Assembly: GCA_002104985.1 (NCBI GenBank)
Contig: MCGO01000182.1
Coordinates: 1-64,000, forward strand
Length of the DNA: 64,000 nt
Source of the DNA: Rhizoclosmatium globosum
Taxonomy: Eukaryota; Chytridiomycota; Chytridiomycetes; Chytridiales; Chytriomycetaceae
Direction: 5' to 3'
Part shown: positions 12,026 to 23,407 of the stretch, one piece after another
Position numbering within the stretch: the stretch's first letter is position 1
How the letters are laid out: every line of letters starts with the position of its first letter
Program-made: the position numbers and the translations under genes
The notes under the pieces: model-generated
Told to the model about the DNA's origin: nothing
Databases searched by the model: none
The model's input: only the letters and a program-made list of their open reading frames with translations

Positions 12026-13761
12026 ATGATGCAAGCACTTCCAGACTTAACCAATTCGGTTCCGGATCCATTTGTCAATGCACAAGAAGAGTTTCTTGCT
12101 GCGTTAGTCCAGTATCATGAAAGCATTGGGTGAGGATGCAGACTTGAGTGTTTGAGTATGTTGACCCCTTGCAGACAGCAGACAACCGTTCCCGACTTCT
12201 GTGGCCAACCAGTCAACTTGTTCCATCTTTTCCTCTTAGTACAGCAAGTTGGTGGATACGAAAAGGTATGCATCTGCCCTCAAAGTCGAAAACGCCTCAT
12301 CATTCATAACCCAAACCAAAAAGATGGACTTTCATGACTGGCAGCGGATCGTTGGGCTTCTAAAGCCGCCAAAGCCAATACCCGAAGCTCCTCTCAATCT
12401 CAAAAACATTTATGAGAGAACCTTGTGGCTTTTTGAGTTGCACACAAAGGCCGCAGAACGCGAGAACGCACGGAAGGATCTGCCTAAAGTAAAGAAGGTT
12501 GAATCAAAAGAAAAAGCGGAAAAGAAAGCGGTGAATACGGAGAAGAAGGAGAAGGTTGTAAAGGAGAAGACGCCAAAGGAAAAGGTTGTACCAAAAGAGA
12601 AACCAAAGAACGCTGCTCCCGCTCCTCCAAAGCAAGCGACTCCAATTACAAATAATCAAGCATCTTCTTCAACCTCTGCACCTCCTCCTGCAGTCAAAAT
12701 ACCAGTACCAGGCCCATATATTCCCCTCGAAGAACCCCTGGTTATCCCAGACAAACCCACTGACTCGAATGAGGATGAAAATGAAGACGGCAAAGATTAC
12801 TTTGTTGAGGCTATCCTGGGTTTTGCGATTGATGAAGTAAGCGTAATATTATTATCTGTCTCCGATCTAACCACTTGGAGAAGAAACTCAAGAAACCAAT
12901 GTATCTCGTGAAGTGGCTTGGATACACAAACAAGTTTAATCAGTGGTTGGATGAGACGAGTTTTACCGTAAGTCTATCTCGGACAAATGAATTCTCTGAT
13001 GAAGCACATAATTAGAACGACGTTTTGATATCGAAGTACAAGAAAGCGATTGAGGCTCGAACAAAAGCTTTAATTGGGCCAGCTGCCTTCGATGCTGTGG
13101 CATCGTCCTCGTCCGCTGCACCCCAGAAAGAGAAGAAGGAGAAGCAATCAACTTCCACTTCAAACAAACGACGCGCCTCGGCGCCTCTTCCATCAGCTTC
13201 AGGCGCTAAATCCTCTTTGGTTGATTCAGTTATGGATTCGGCATCAAAAAAGGCCAAGAAAGAACTTGCACCCGCCAGCGCAAAGAAAGCAATTCCGTCT
13301 CCTCAACCACAGTCAGAAGATATTATCGACATTGAGGGACCTGTTGTGAAAGAGGAGAAGCCCATTCCTTGGACAGAAGGTAACAAACCCCTCAATCCCT
13401 TACCATTCACTCACCCTTTCTATGAAATCAGAATATCGACAAAAAATCCCACAAAACATTTTGAACGCCCCAGCGTGGGACGAATACGTTTTGGAAGTCA
13501 AAAGCGTTGACAACAAGATGGTACGCGATAATTCGGACGAGAACTTGTTCCGTGCAGTTGTGACTTTCAAGGACGGATTGCTGCCGAACAATGTTACGCA
13601 GGTATCCTTGCCAATCAGTGTTGTTAGAAAAAAGTGCAAGGATAAGGTGAGCGACGTTGTTTTTTTTTTATTCTCATTCATGCAACTGATGTGATGCAAA
13701 AGTTGATTGAGTTCTTTTTTCGACACGTCCGGTTCGCGGCACCAGCAAGTGCCAGCAAGTA
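12026..13761 (+). CDS. ARID - chromodomain - chromoshadow protein (HP1-like)
   Basis: Seven or so exons. After MMQALPDL comes an ARID-like DNA-binding domain: EEFLAALVQYHESIG, VPDFCGQPVNLFHL, VQQVGGYEK, then DWQRIVGLL and LKNIYERTLWLFE. A Lys/Glu-rich linker (about residues 110-160) leads to a chromodomain, DYFVEAILGFAIDE joined by an intron to KKPMYLVKWLGYTNKFNQWL. A Ser/Lys-rich hinge follows, then a chromoshadow domain (NAPAWDEYVLEVKSVD, TFKDGLLPNNVTQV, LIEFFFRHVRF). Chromodomains bind methylated histone tails and chromoshadow domains dimerise and recruit partners. The reader cage seems partial (Y, W and W seen). Introns are 45-60 nt. The ARID and chromodomain share one open exon (12307-12836), so the fusion is not an annotation artefact. 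A shorter paralog follows directly. Confidence 0.8.
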
Positions 13762-13862
13762 ACTGTAACCCAAATAATTCTTGTTCGCATTCTTTTCTCC
13801 TTGTTATTGTTACGTGTACAGGAGCTGTGTGCTGTAAATAATGAATAAATAACTATCCAAAA

Positions 13863-14847
13863 ATGGCAAAGAGAACCCGCTCCTCTCAACGGATTACACC
13901 ACCCCGCCCACTTGTCATTCCAGATAAGCCAACAGATCTGGATGAAGACGAAGGTTTGAACAGCGAGTACGAAGTGGAAGGCATTCTGGACCATAAGACT
14001 GTATGTCCAGAAATAAGTGCAATTGAAGTTCTAAACCTTCCTCGGTAGAAAGGGAACCGTACCTTATATCTCGTCAAATGGGCTGGGTATACGAACCGAT
14101 TGAATGATTGGTTGCAGGAGGATATGTTTGGGGTACAGTTATAGTTCACATGTTGTTAATTGTTGTTAATGGCGAATGCATTCACAGGACGGGAACCTTG
14201 TCGCCGAGTACAAAAAGAAGATGAAGTCATTTGGCACTGAACAGCGGGGGCGGGGGACAAAGACTGAAGAGAAGGGCACAGAGGAGAAGAAGGTTGAAAA
14301 GTCGGCTCCAAAGAAGGGTCGGAAGCGAAGCCTTAGCGCTGCCAAATCAATTGAAGCGGAGAACAAGGAGGAAGAGGAAGAGGAAGTTGTTGAAGAACAG
14401 GATGTTAAAGTCTCCTCAAAGAACAGCAAGTCCACTGACTCTCAACGAAAGCGAGCCAAGACAAAGGCTTCAAAGACTTCTGATTCAGATAAGCCAGACG
14501 AGGAAGATATTCCAGCTGCGGCCGAAGAGAATCAGGATGATCTTTTTGAGGGTTTGTGGATGCAACACATCATTCGAATACTAAACATAACTGTAGATGA
14601 TACCATTCCTGAGCACATATATAAGCTCAGTTCTTGGGATGAGCATGTTCAAGAAATTGCAAGCCTTGATAACCCCTTGTATCCAGATGTAAACGATGAA
14701 AACAAATATCGGGTTAAAGTTGTTTGGAAGAAGGGGGTTTTGGGGAAGCAGAGTACTTCTGTTTACTTGACTGCTGGAATCGTGCGTGAAAAGTGTCGAG
14801 CCAAGTTGATTGACTTCTTTTTCAAGCACACCCGGTTTGTGAAGTAG
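13863..14847 (+). CDS. HP1-like chromodomain/chromoshadow protein
   Basis: Starts MAKRTRSSQRITPPRP and shares PLVIPDKPTD with the upstream gene, showing tandem duplication. The chromodomain reads SEYEVEGILDHKT, an intron of 48 nt, then GNRTLYLVKWAGYTNRLNDW. A long hinge rich in Lys, Glu and Ser with KGRKRS and QRKRAKTKA carries likely nuclear localisation and DNA-contact residues. The chromoshadow domain covers the last 70 residues (SSWDEHVQEIASLDN, VVWKKGVLGKQST, AKLIDFFFKHTRF). About 290 residues, close to normal HP1 length. It lacks the ARID of its neighbour. Heterochromatin binding is inferred from the family. Confidence 0.85.
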
Positions 14848-14956
14848 GAGAAGAAGTCTCTAACAAACGAGCTTGAAGTTGTGGCGTTGAATCTTATAAG
14901 CTTGCTACTGATACGTATGAATAAAACCTGTTCGTATTCTTACACATCATTTCAAT

Positions 14957-16561
14957 TCAAAAATCCATTTGTACACTTGTGGACACAATCTTTCTCCAAT
15001 CCACATCCTCATTGGCTCCAATCAGCCAACACCCACCAACACACAACATCTTCAGCGATGCACACTTTCCAATCTCCTCAACACTTTTAATCCTCAACTC
15101 CCGAATATTCAACCACTTCAACCTAGTCAATTCAGGTATCCACCATAAATCTGAAACCCACGTCCTTGACAGATTCAATTTCTCCAAGTTCCGCATATGC
15201 CAGATGGGAGACGCGTCATGTAACCATCTGCATCCGGAGACATCCAGGTCTTGCAGCTTCTTGAGAGTTGATAAAGCGCCGATGGAATTTGTGCTGTCAG
15301 TATCGCTGAGGTTCAGAACAAGCAACTCAGTCAAGTTTGAAATTATGTCAACGGCATGTTCAGAGATGGGTGTGTAATTGAGGTAGAGGGATTTCAATGT
15401 GTTGGATTGGGATACGAGAGGGGATAGGTCGTTGACGCGTGTGTTGCTTATGTCGAGAGATTCTAAGTTGTGTAGATTGGTGACGAATGCGATAGATCCA
15501 ATGTCTGAATGGTCGAGACATAACGTTTTGAGAGCAACAAGATGTGAGAGTGGAGACGCATCCCTCACTTTTGGGAGTTTGGCAGTGAAGCTTTCCAAGG
15601 TGATGGGCAAATTGGGGATAAATTCGAGATCAGTTATATCCGTATGTGAAACATCAATAGATTTTAACTGACGACAATTGTTGAGGTGTTCCGACAGCTC
15701 CAACATGGTAGAATCATCAATAAAGTACGACTCAGAAACATCGAGAGACTTCAAGCTCGCAAGACCTCGTATAAACGCAAACTCTTGACACTTTGTTCGC
15801 TGAATCGAGAGAGTCTCCAATTTGGCCAGAGTTACCAAGGGAGTCAGGTTCTTGCAATCACCATTATTGTAATTCAGTAAAACTAGATTCGTCAAACCGC
15901 CAAGACCTTTCACTGATAATAATTGACGTGTTGAACTGATATCTAAGGACTCCAGATTCTTGAGCCCCAATAAAGGCACAAGGCTCTTGATTGGAGTTCC
16001 AGAAACATTTAAATGCGTCAAAGTGTGCATAGTAGCCAGTGGATCCAGCTCTCTCACGTATGTTTCAGCAATGTTCAGGCTTGTCAAGTGAGGAAACAGA
16101 AAGGGAATCGGCAGCACGGACCCCAACTCCGAATGAAGAAAGTACGAGCCACCAATGTCCAGGTGAGTCACCATTGTCCGTGGTGTCGACCAGTGGGCCA
16201 AGTCAAAGTTGATGCACTTCGCCTCAATCGAAACAAGGTTCGGAAACACGTTCGCAATCAATTCGGCATCACGCACGCGCTTGGCAGTTCTGTAATTCGA
16301 CGTCGATTCGAGATTGAGACTGAGTTTGAGAGTTGCGATCGAAGTGGCGGTGTCGGACGAGAACCGCTCTTTGACCAACTTGGATCCAACGTCGGCTTGG
16401 GCGATACTCGGCGGAACAACAACTACGACCCGGCGAAGAACGGCAAGGCGCAGCGTCGAAAAGGCGGTGAGGCGGCTCGTCGACAAGAGACGGAGGAGGT
16501 CCGTGTCGCTCATGTGTTCAGCGAGGGCGTCCGCGAGAATAAGCAACACTCGAACCTCCAT
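14957..16561 (-). CDS. Leucine-rich repeat protein with F-box-like N-terminus
   Basis: A single exon of 534 residues. The first 50 residues (LADALAEHMSDTDLLRLLSTSRL) resemble an F-box-like helical start. The remainder is about sixteen LRRs of 20-24 residues of the form LxxLxxLDISxTxIxxL (LTHLNVSGTPIKSLVPLLG, LESLDISSTRQLLSVKGLGG), reminiscent of bacterial-internalin and protist LRR arrays with SDS22-like spacing. No signal peptide or membrane segment is obvious, so a cytosolic protein-binding scaffold is likely. The stop lies about 110 bp from the end of the HP1-like gene, which converges on it. Confidence 0.75.
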   Translation of the reverse strand: MEVRVLLILADALAEHMSDTDLLRLLSTSRLTAFSTLRLAVLRRVVVVVPPSIAQADVGSKLVKERFSSDTATSIATLKLSLNLESTSNYRTAKRVRDAELIANVFPNLVSIEAKCINFDLAHWSTPRTMVTHLDIGGSYFLHSELGSVLPIPFLFPHLTSLNIAETYVRELDPLATMHTLTHLNVSGTPIKSLVPLLGLKNLESLDISSTRQLLSVKGLGGLTNLVLLNYNNGDCKNLTPLVTLAKLETLSIQRTKCQEFAFIRGLASLKSLDVSESYFIDDSTMLELSEHLNNCRQLKSIDVSHTDITDLEFIPNLPITLESFTAKLPKVRDASPLSHLVALKTLCLDHSDIGSIAFVTNLHNLESLDISNTRVNDLSPLVSQSNTLKSLYLNYTPISEHAVDIISNLTELLVLNLSDTDSTNSIGALSTLKKLQDLDVSGCRWLHDASPIWHMRNLEKLNLSRTWVSDLWWIPELTRLKWLNIRELRIKSVEEIGKCASLKMLCVGGCWLIGANEDVDWRKIVSTSVQMDF

Positions 16562-16582
16562 TTGATCACTCTTTTTATTGCG

Positions 16583-17772
16583 TTAAACCTTTAGGCTTCC
16601 CACTAGCCAGTCCACTGCTACGTCCTCAGAAATTACATACCCTATTCTCCCAAACAGCGGAATACTAGCTGCATTATCAGTTTGTGTATAACAATGCGGC
16701 ACCAGCGAATTAAATTCTACTGGATTCTGCAGATCCACATAAGGGAGGCCCAATGTGTCCAACACGGCAGTGGCAGCAGGCGACGTGAAAAAGTCGCGAT
16801 ATGCCTTTGTCGCCGCAGCAGTACAATAAACTGCGAGTCCTTTACGACGATACAAAGGCATGGTCCAATTCAAGCCAATGGAAAATCCGAGGTGTATAAG
16901 GCACCAAGATACAGGTCTAAATCATATAAGAAATTAGAGGATTGAATCCAGAAACTCAAAACTTACGGAAGAGTCCCTAAATCGTCTGGTACAGACGAAT
17001 CCAAACTCTCCAAAGCCCTTACAACGCGTCCCAATCCACCCACCGTCTCATCCATCATAATTCGTTCAATATATGGACGATAATATGGATACTTGTTGTT
17101 ATTTGTGATTGTGTCAATGTCCCCAACCCTCATACGATCCAACACAAAAGCCTCGTTACCCACAACAAATCGCGTTCCAATCGGAAGTGAAAGCTGGTTC
17201 AAGTGGTCCAAGGCCTTTTTGTCAACCACAAGCTTTCCTTCTGACTCTGTCGTAGCTGTAAACACCAATGCATTATGGGGCAGACATTCGAGAGTCAGGT
17301 CGAAAAGTAGTTTGACGGCTGGTATGTATCGCTTCTCAAGAAACCCGATGAATATCTGGGATGGATCTATTGGTGCGTCCGGGAGCGAAGCTGCAAACTG
17401 AGCTACTTGGAGAAAAACTGACTGGATGAAAGAGGATACTGGGTCCTGACAAAGAGGAGAAGTTGAGTCAAACCAGAACTCGGTGTATGTTCTTTGACGA
17501 CTTCTTGTGTTGACAATTACAAATGCTATGCTCTCTGAGAGTAGAACCGGAGTTGACTCGCTTCCTGTCTGGAAAGTGGCGTTTGATGAGAAGGCGAGAA
17601 TGTGGCGGCCATCAGGTTCTTGGAATGGATGAGAGTTTTTGAAGTAGTTGTAGACCAAATAGCTGAGAAAGCCGAGGGGAAATGGAGTTGGAGAAACAGT
17701 TTTGGCTTTCACGATACTGACAATCTGAGCCAGGTTGTCGTTGGTAGCATCATAACGAGAGAAGGTTGTCAT
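16583..17772 (-). CDS. GNAT-fold acyltransferase-like protein (GLYAT/FR47 type)
   Basis: Two exons with an intron at about 16916-16964 encode about 380 residues. The second half has SWCLIHLGFSIGLNWTMPLY followed by RRKGLAVYCTAAATKA, which fits the acetyl-CoA-binding strand 4 and the RRxGxA pyrophosphate loop of GCN5-related N-acyltransferases, as in the glycine N-acyltransferase-like (FR47) branch. The N-terminal half is the usual poorly conserved GNAT-like lobe of that branch. No targeting signal seen. The acceptor substrate cannot be told from sequence. Confidence 0.6.
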
Positions 17773-17914
17773 TTTTGAACAGTTTCAAATGCTTCGATTC
17801 GAAATCCAAAAAGCTGTCAACCTTGTGCTTACATCAGCCTGATAGAACGTCTAATATCACCCACAATCACAAATGACCCGAAACTTGTTCAAAATTTGCA
17901 AATTAATCACACGC

Positions 17915-18913
17915 TCAATTGTCGAATATGAAAACATTCATAGCCTTCCTTGCTCGAATTCCCCACACTACTTTCTGAGAAACCCATTCGACTTGGATCT
18001 GACGTTTCCTTTCCATATCTTGAACTATCTTATGAATATCAACGCATTCAACAACTGCTCCAAATCCACGGCCCCGCTGTTCAATAGGCCAAACGTGAAG
18101 TTCAAATTCACCTATCGTCTGCAACCTGTAAAACACGAGACCAGGTCCAAACAGAAACGCGAGCATCCAAATAACAGTGTCGCTTCGGGGCTCCAAGCAG
18201 AACACAGACTTGCAGAGCAACGACGAAAGAATACTTGACGTCAAGAGACCGAGCAGATACGCAAGATGAGTGCGCTGACCGAGTTGTATAAGAGAACATG
18301 GATGTGCAGCATACCATTTTACAGACTCAAGCTCAACAGTCAGTTTCGGAGATAGTTGCTGTGTTGTTGGATGACGTTCTATGACAAGGAATGCCAGGAG
18401 ATGCGATGACATTGGCAGTGTAGTGTTTGTTTCCCTTGTATGTAATGATGCCGGGAATGCCCCAGGAAGAAGAGATTCTAGAGAGTCAAGGGTTTGTTTG
18501 TTTGAAAAGACTTGTTTATGAGAACGAATGGCAAGTATGAGGCACAGGCACGAATAGCTGAAGAATGTAAGAACACCGAAGCTGGCTGCTAACTGGGTGC
18601 CTGGTGCTTTAACTGTGACTTGGTAGGCGGTTGTGAGGGCGAATAAGGCTGCAAGAGATAAGAGACCAAGTACAGCATAGGATATCAATTGATTGATTCC
18701 AGTTAGTTTAGAGACGACCAACGGATCGCAGGAGACGCTTGGGTTACGGGCTTAGCGTTTTGAGAAGTGGCATTTAAACTCATACCTCGTCGACTCAAGC
18801 CTGAGAATATCATCATCAATTTCTACATTCAAAACCGCAGTATATCCGTCACTTCTCCGTGATGATGAGGTCGGGAAAGCACCAATGAGCAGTGGTTGTC
18901 TTTCTTGATTCAT
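17915..18913 (-). CDS. Multi-pass membrane protein of unknown function
   Basis: Starts MNQERQPLLIGAFPTSSS, with a first exon to the donor at about 18783 and a second from about 18736; joined they read LRLESTSVSCDPLVVSKLTGI. The mature part has four or five hydrophobic segments (ISYAVLGLLSLAALFALTTA, FFSYSCLCLILAI, LAYLLGLLTSSILSSLL, VIWMLAFLFGPGLVFY). The C-terminal 60 residues look like a folded cytosolic tail. The N-terminal PLL resembles dileucine sorting signals, which would suit an endosomal or vacuolar membrane. No family recognised. Confidence 0.6.
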
Positions 18914-18951
18914 TTTTCTCACTTTATTACTTCAGGTTCTTTTTTTACTTA

Positions 18952-21309
18952 TTACCGACTCGGCGTCATTTTCGACGCGTTTGGTGGGATAGGTGGGGGC
19001 AGCACCGATGTCTTCTGTTGCTGTGGAGCTGCTGATTTGGGACGACCATTCGATGGGGGTTGTCCGTTCGATGGAGGTTGTGGAGTTGCTGGAGGCTTTG
19101 CAACCACAGAGTTTTTGATGCTTGAACTTTGTTGTACTTGTTTCACGGGAGAGGTTGGAGGAACAGGTGGTGGAACTGCAACTTTCCCCTTCAATTGAGC
19201 CAATGCATCCCCAATTGCCGCGATGGCTCTTTGATCCATCATATCCTTCGCATAAAATAGAGCCTTTGAATAAACTTTAACAGCAGCATCATATTTTTGC
19301 TGTCGGACTGTTATTGTTAATTTAGTATACATCAGGAACATGAGGAAGTCACCTTCAACTTGCCCTATAAGCACCAGCGCGTTCAAACACCACCGTTGGT
19401 CTTTAAGTTGTTGCGCGACTTTCAAACCAGCAATTCCCATCGCTTTCGCCTTCTCATCCCGTCCCATTTCCAAATGACATCTTCCAATGTCATGATACAA
19501 CCATGCTCTTTCCAAGCTTGGTGCTGCAGTCACTGGCGCAGTCGAAGCAGACGATGGAGCGGACGGAATAGTGGTTGTTGTCGTGTCATCCTCAGGTGGA
19601 GAAATCACTGTAGGAGGGGCAGGTGCAGTCACGACTGGAACAAGCAACTTCTTTTCAAAGGCCGCAATAGCGTCATCGAATCTTCGCAATTTCACACAGA
19701 TACGTCCCATATTCCCAAGTGCACGGGATATGCATTCGGGTAGGTCTTTTGCCTTACAATGCTGCAAATCTGTTTGGAAAATATTAGTTGTTCAGAGAGG
19801 TAATGGAAGCCAAAGAAACCTTTTCGATAGAATTGCATGGCTTGGGGTAGGCATCCCAAATCCATGTATATGTTTCCAATCATACTCGTTACATCCGAAA
19901 TATTCTTTTCGCGGTTTGGAAGATTATTAATATCGCCAGTCAGACGTGTCAAAAGGCTTCGAGCGGCTTGAAGGGCTCGTTGATGGTCCCCCTTCTCCAT
20001 CGCTGAATTCCCCTTGTTTTAAATGTACGCTCAAAATATTACCAGCACATACATAGTGTCACGACATTCATTGACGCGTTCACATACTTTTCCGCTTCGG
20101 CTGTGAACCGGTTTCTCTTGTAATCACTGCTCTTTCCTCGTGACTTGACTCCACCACCGGCTTTTGGGTTTTGTGCATTGAGAACCGCTTGAGCTTCTCG
20201 CGCCTTATGTTCGACGCCTTTTTCTTCGATCAGGGCTCTGTTTCGAGCTGCATTCCCAGAAATTAGATTATGAAACAAAAATGAAAAAAGGAAGCATCCA
20301 CACCTGAAATAACGCGCTCTTTTGCTGGTGAACGCTCCTTCTTTCTAGCGTATATTGGCTTTTGCTGTCTCCAGAACTCTGTACGTGTTTCAAGGTAATG
20401 AAGGCATCCTTTCACAAGATTCATTATTCCGTTATTTGGATTATGTTCAAAGTCTATCCAAGTAACACAAAGTTTGAGAATTCGAAATCAAGATAAGAAG
20501 TATGAAAATTACCTTTATCCGTTAAAAATATCTCGAGGTATTCTTTGTCAGGATACAACTCGCCTAACAAGTGTTTCGAGTTTTTAGCCGACATTGGAAC
20601 TTCCTTTTTTGCAGCATGAGCTGGTATTGCATGAGTTGCGCCTTTGGGACCTGTCGCATGTGCCACGATAATTTGCCCGTCTTCCGTAATCTTAATTCCT
20701 GGTGGAGCTTGAACTTTGTAATCTTTTGGATCTACCCAAGACAGATTACAATCAAAATCGTAAGTATATAGGAAAACATACTTCCAATAGAGTTATCAAT
20801 CGCTTCTCGTGCCTTCTGAATCCCTAATCGAAATTCATCAAGCTCAGGACGAAGCTTATTCCCGCGATGGTAAAACACGAGCGCCATTTCAAAGTCTCCT
20901 TTCGCATATAGGGCTTCTGCTTTTTGAAAGACCCCCTGTAAAAGACGCGATTTTAGAATAAACACTTCTCAACATAGGTGAGTCACAATTTTACCCTAAA
21001 GAACAGAATATCGCCCTTCAAAGATAAGTTTGCATCTTCTAACGCCTTTTCGGAGTCTCCTAGTTGGAGGTAACACTTTGATCGGGCAACGAGACAGTTT
21101 TTGTCATCAAGTTTCATGGCAAGTGCCTGACGAAAACGCGTTTGTTAGATCAAGCGACGATATTTGAAACAATGTACTTTTGCGTATGCAATGATTGCTT
21201 TCTTGTAATCTCCTTGCTTTGCAAGGATATCTCCTTCTGCGTAGAGACTTTGGAAGCTGGAGACGGGCTCCTTTGGCTCGTCCTCGTCGCTACTGTCATC
21301 TCGTCCCAT
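18952..21309 (-). CDS. ODAD4: Outer dynein arm docking complex subunit 4 (TTC25)
   Basis: Eight or so exons read from MGRDDSSDEDEPKEPVSSFQ at 21309. Tetratricopeptide repeats fill the protein: SLYAEGDILAKQGDYKKAI, LVARSKCYLQLGDSEKAL, KAEALYAKGDFEMALVFYHRG, then NKLRPELDEFRLGIQKAREA, a near-exact TTC25 hallmark, and LLGELYPDKEYLE. A second TPR block covers the C-terminal half (MEKGDHQRALQAARSLL, AMQFYRKG, LPECISRALGNMGRI), ending in a Pro-rich tail. ODAD4 docks outer dynein arms to axonemal doublets. Its presence means motile 9+2 flagella with outer arms, i.e. zoospores. Introns are short and AT-rich. Confidence 0.88.
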
Positions 21310-21793
21310 TTATAATATCCCAAGATTCGATTATATGGTTCTGTGTTGGGAGTTGGACTGTATTAAATTCCGTATTCAATCTGATTATCTGGAACGCTTT
21401 GAAGTTCAGGAGAGTAGTTCAGGAGTCCGATTCAAAGAAACGAAGTCAGCGGCAATACTTGTAGCAGTGATCAATCAACAATCAATGGTTCCAAGAAGGA
21501 TGCAGGTCGAAAGCTGCTTCAAGATGAATTGTCAGATTCAGGTATGAGTTTGTCACTCAATTTACTGCATCATGGCCCTTAAAACCGCCAACTACGTTAA
21601 CAGATGGCATATGAATTGGTGCTCTTTCTTTCTTGGGATAAGCACTGCAACTTCTGAATCCAGAACCGAAAACGGTTGGCACAAACAACAAGACAACCCG
21701 CGGGATCTATTTTAGAATGATATCTTATATTGTAAAACCCAAATACTTTACTCCTTGTCCCCAATACACTCGCATCTTTGCATACCAATCCAA

Positions 21794-23355
21794 TCAATCG
21801 TCACCAAAGATATCTTCGTCCATACCATTATTCCCCTCACCAGGACCTGTCCCAGAATCTCCTCGATCAACACCCACTTCCATCCGCCGATCCACAATTC
21901 CAATTCCAGCACCCATATCAACACCATCCTTCCACCTCAACCATCCCATTCTAGGACCAGTAACCGCCTTCTCAGAAACCTTGAACCCAAAGATCCGAGG
22001 AACGTAGACGCGGTAGTTTGGCAACCGAGAGAGTTGGTTTGGTTGCGGCTCGTCCGGGTCGGTCACTTGCTGTTGCTGTGGTGTTGAAGCCGAGTTTCGT
22101 GATGGAGTCAGGACGGGTGGGATGAGTTGTGGGTATGTGTTGTACAGGAGGTGTGGGAATGTTGTTCCAAAGAAAGCGCCGTCAATGTTTTGGAATTTAG
22201 CCTGTGGTGTTTGTGTGATGTTAGCTTGAGTATAACCCTCTTTCACGTTCGTTCTGCTTTCATGGTTTCAATTGGTGGTATTAAGATCCGCTCGTTCCTC
22301 GCTCCGCATTCACTATGTTCGCTCCATGGTTTCGCACGATAGTATTAAGCTTCGCTCATTCTTCGCTACGCATTTCAATGGCTTCGTCTGACGGCATTGA
22401 GCTCCGCTCGTTCCTCGCTCCGCGTACATACCTCACGAGGGTGATACAAATCACAACATCTAACACAAAACATTTTGACAGTATCAACAGAAGGCTGGTC
22501 AGACCGACCACAAGGAAGCACAGGAGCCCCACCACACCCTTCACGAGGACAAGCACCGAATTCGGCTTCAGCCAACCGATCGGCCATGACGCCAAGACCA
22601 CCTTTCGTCAAAAGGAAGCGCTGATGAATGAGACCATAGAGCATTTCGGCGGAAGATTCAATGAGAGAGAGTTGGGCGGGGGTAGGTTGAGGGTCGAGTT
22701 CCAAATCCAGAATCATGTCGAGGGCTTCATTGTACAAGAGAACAAGCGTGTTGAGACCAGTCAGGTTAAAGTCGTCCTTGATGAAATCTTCGGGGACCTC
22801 AATAAAGAATTCGTGGCCTGGCAAGGAGCAGTACCAATAGATCCACGAGACGGCGGATGATTCACCTGAACTTGAGTCTGATGATTCCGAGTCTGTCGCA
22901 ACGATGTTTTAGCAAACAAAGCAAGGAATAACGAAGGGTGCATCGCATGGGTTGTTTTTCAACCAACCTTCCACAAATTCATCCTCCTCCTCCTCATCAT
23001 CGTCATCGTCAGCATTTCCATCCTGACCACCCATCCCGCCAAAGATGTCGCCATCGCGCAGGGACAGGGCATTGTTGTTTTGGGTTGTTGAGTTATTGTT
23101 TTGGTTTGAGTTGGATTGGAGCTGTGACCAGCGGGCGTTTGAGGCAGAGTTGTTTGACGATGCGGATTTGAATTGCGGCCGAGTTAAAAATGAACTGAGT
23201 TTTGGTTGTTGTTGTTTCGAAGGTGGTTCTGCGAGGGCCGCTGCGACAAGAAGGTCAAAGTCACGTGCGTCAACTTCCATTTGACGGCTTGGAATTGTGG
23301 CTTCGAATTGGTGGCGGTGGTGGTGGTGGTGGTGTGGGAGGGCGGCCGGTGACAT
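21794..23355 (-). CDS. CKB1: Casein kinase II regulatory (beta) subunit
   Basis: The core reads VSWIYWYCSLPGHEFFIEVPEDFIKDDFNLTGL, shown here in part (EFFIEVPEDFIKDDF), then CPREGC and CVRCC, the two zinc-binding cysteine pairs of the CK2-beta dimer interface, and YHPRE. Before it lies a low-complexity extension of about 140 residues, starting MSPAALPHHHHHH and including Asn/Gln-rich and DDDDDEEEEDEF runs. An intron with donor GTTGGT joins FVE to DSESSDSSSG, the acidic stretch typical of fungal CKB subunits. The intron at 22202-22431 is unusually long (230 nt) and holds tandem repeats. After it, KFQNIDGAFFGTTFPHL completes the core. CK2-beta assembles and targets the CK2 holoenzyme. Confidence 0.92.
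22252..22424. repeat. Tandem repeats inside the CK2-beta intron
   Basis: Three degenerate units share CGCTCGTTCCTCGCTCCGC preceded by GTATTAAG or GCATTGAG, at about 22279-22311, 22342-22374 and 22392-22424. Spacing is 63 then about 50 bp. They lie wholly within the intron of the CK2-beta gene and explain its unusual length. Confidence 0.65.
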
Positions 23356-23407
23356 TGCTCTCGTTCTTTGGTGGTTTGCGTTTTGAAAGCAAAAGAAGTT
23401 GTTGGCA

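Noticed and set aside
22356..22601. Other minus- and plus-strand frames over CK2-beta and its intron
   Set aside because: They are alternative frames of the kinase subunit exon or of the tandem repeats.
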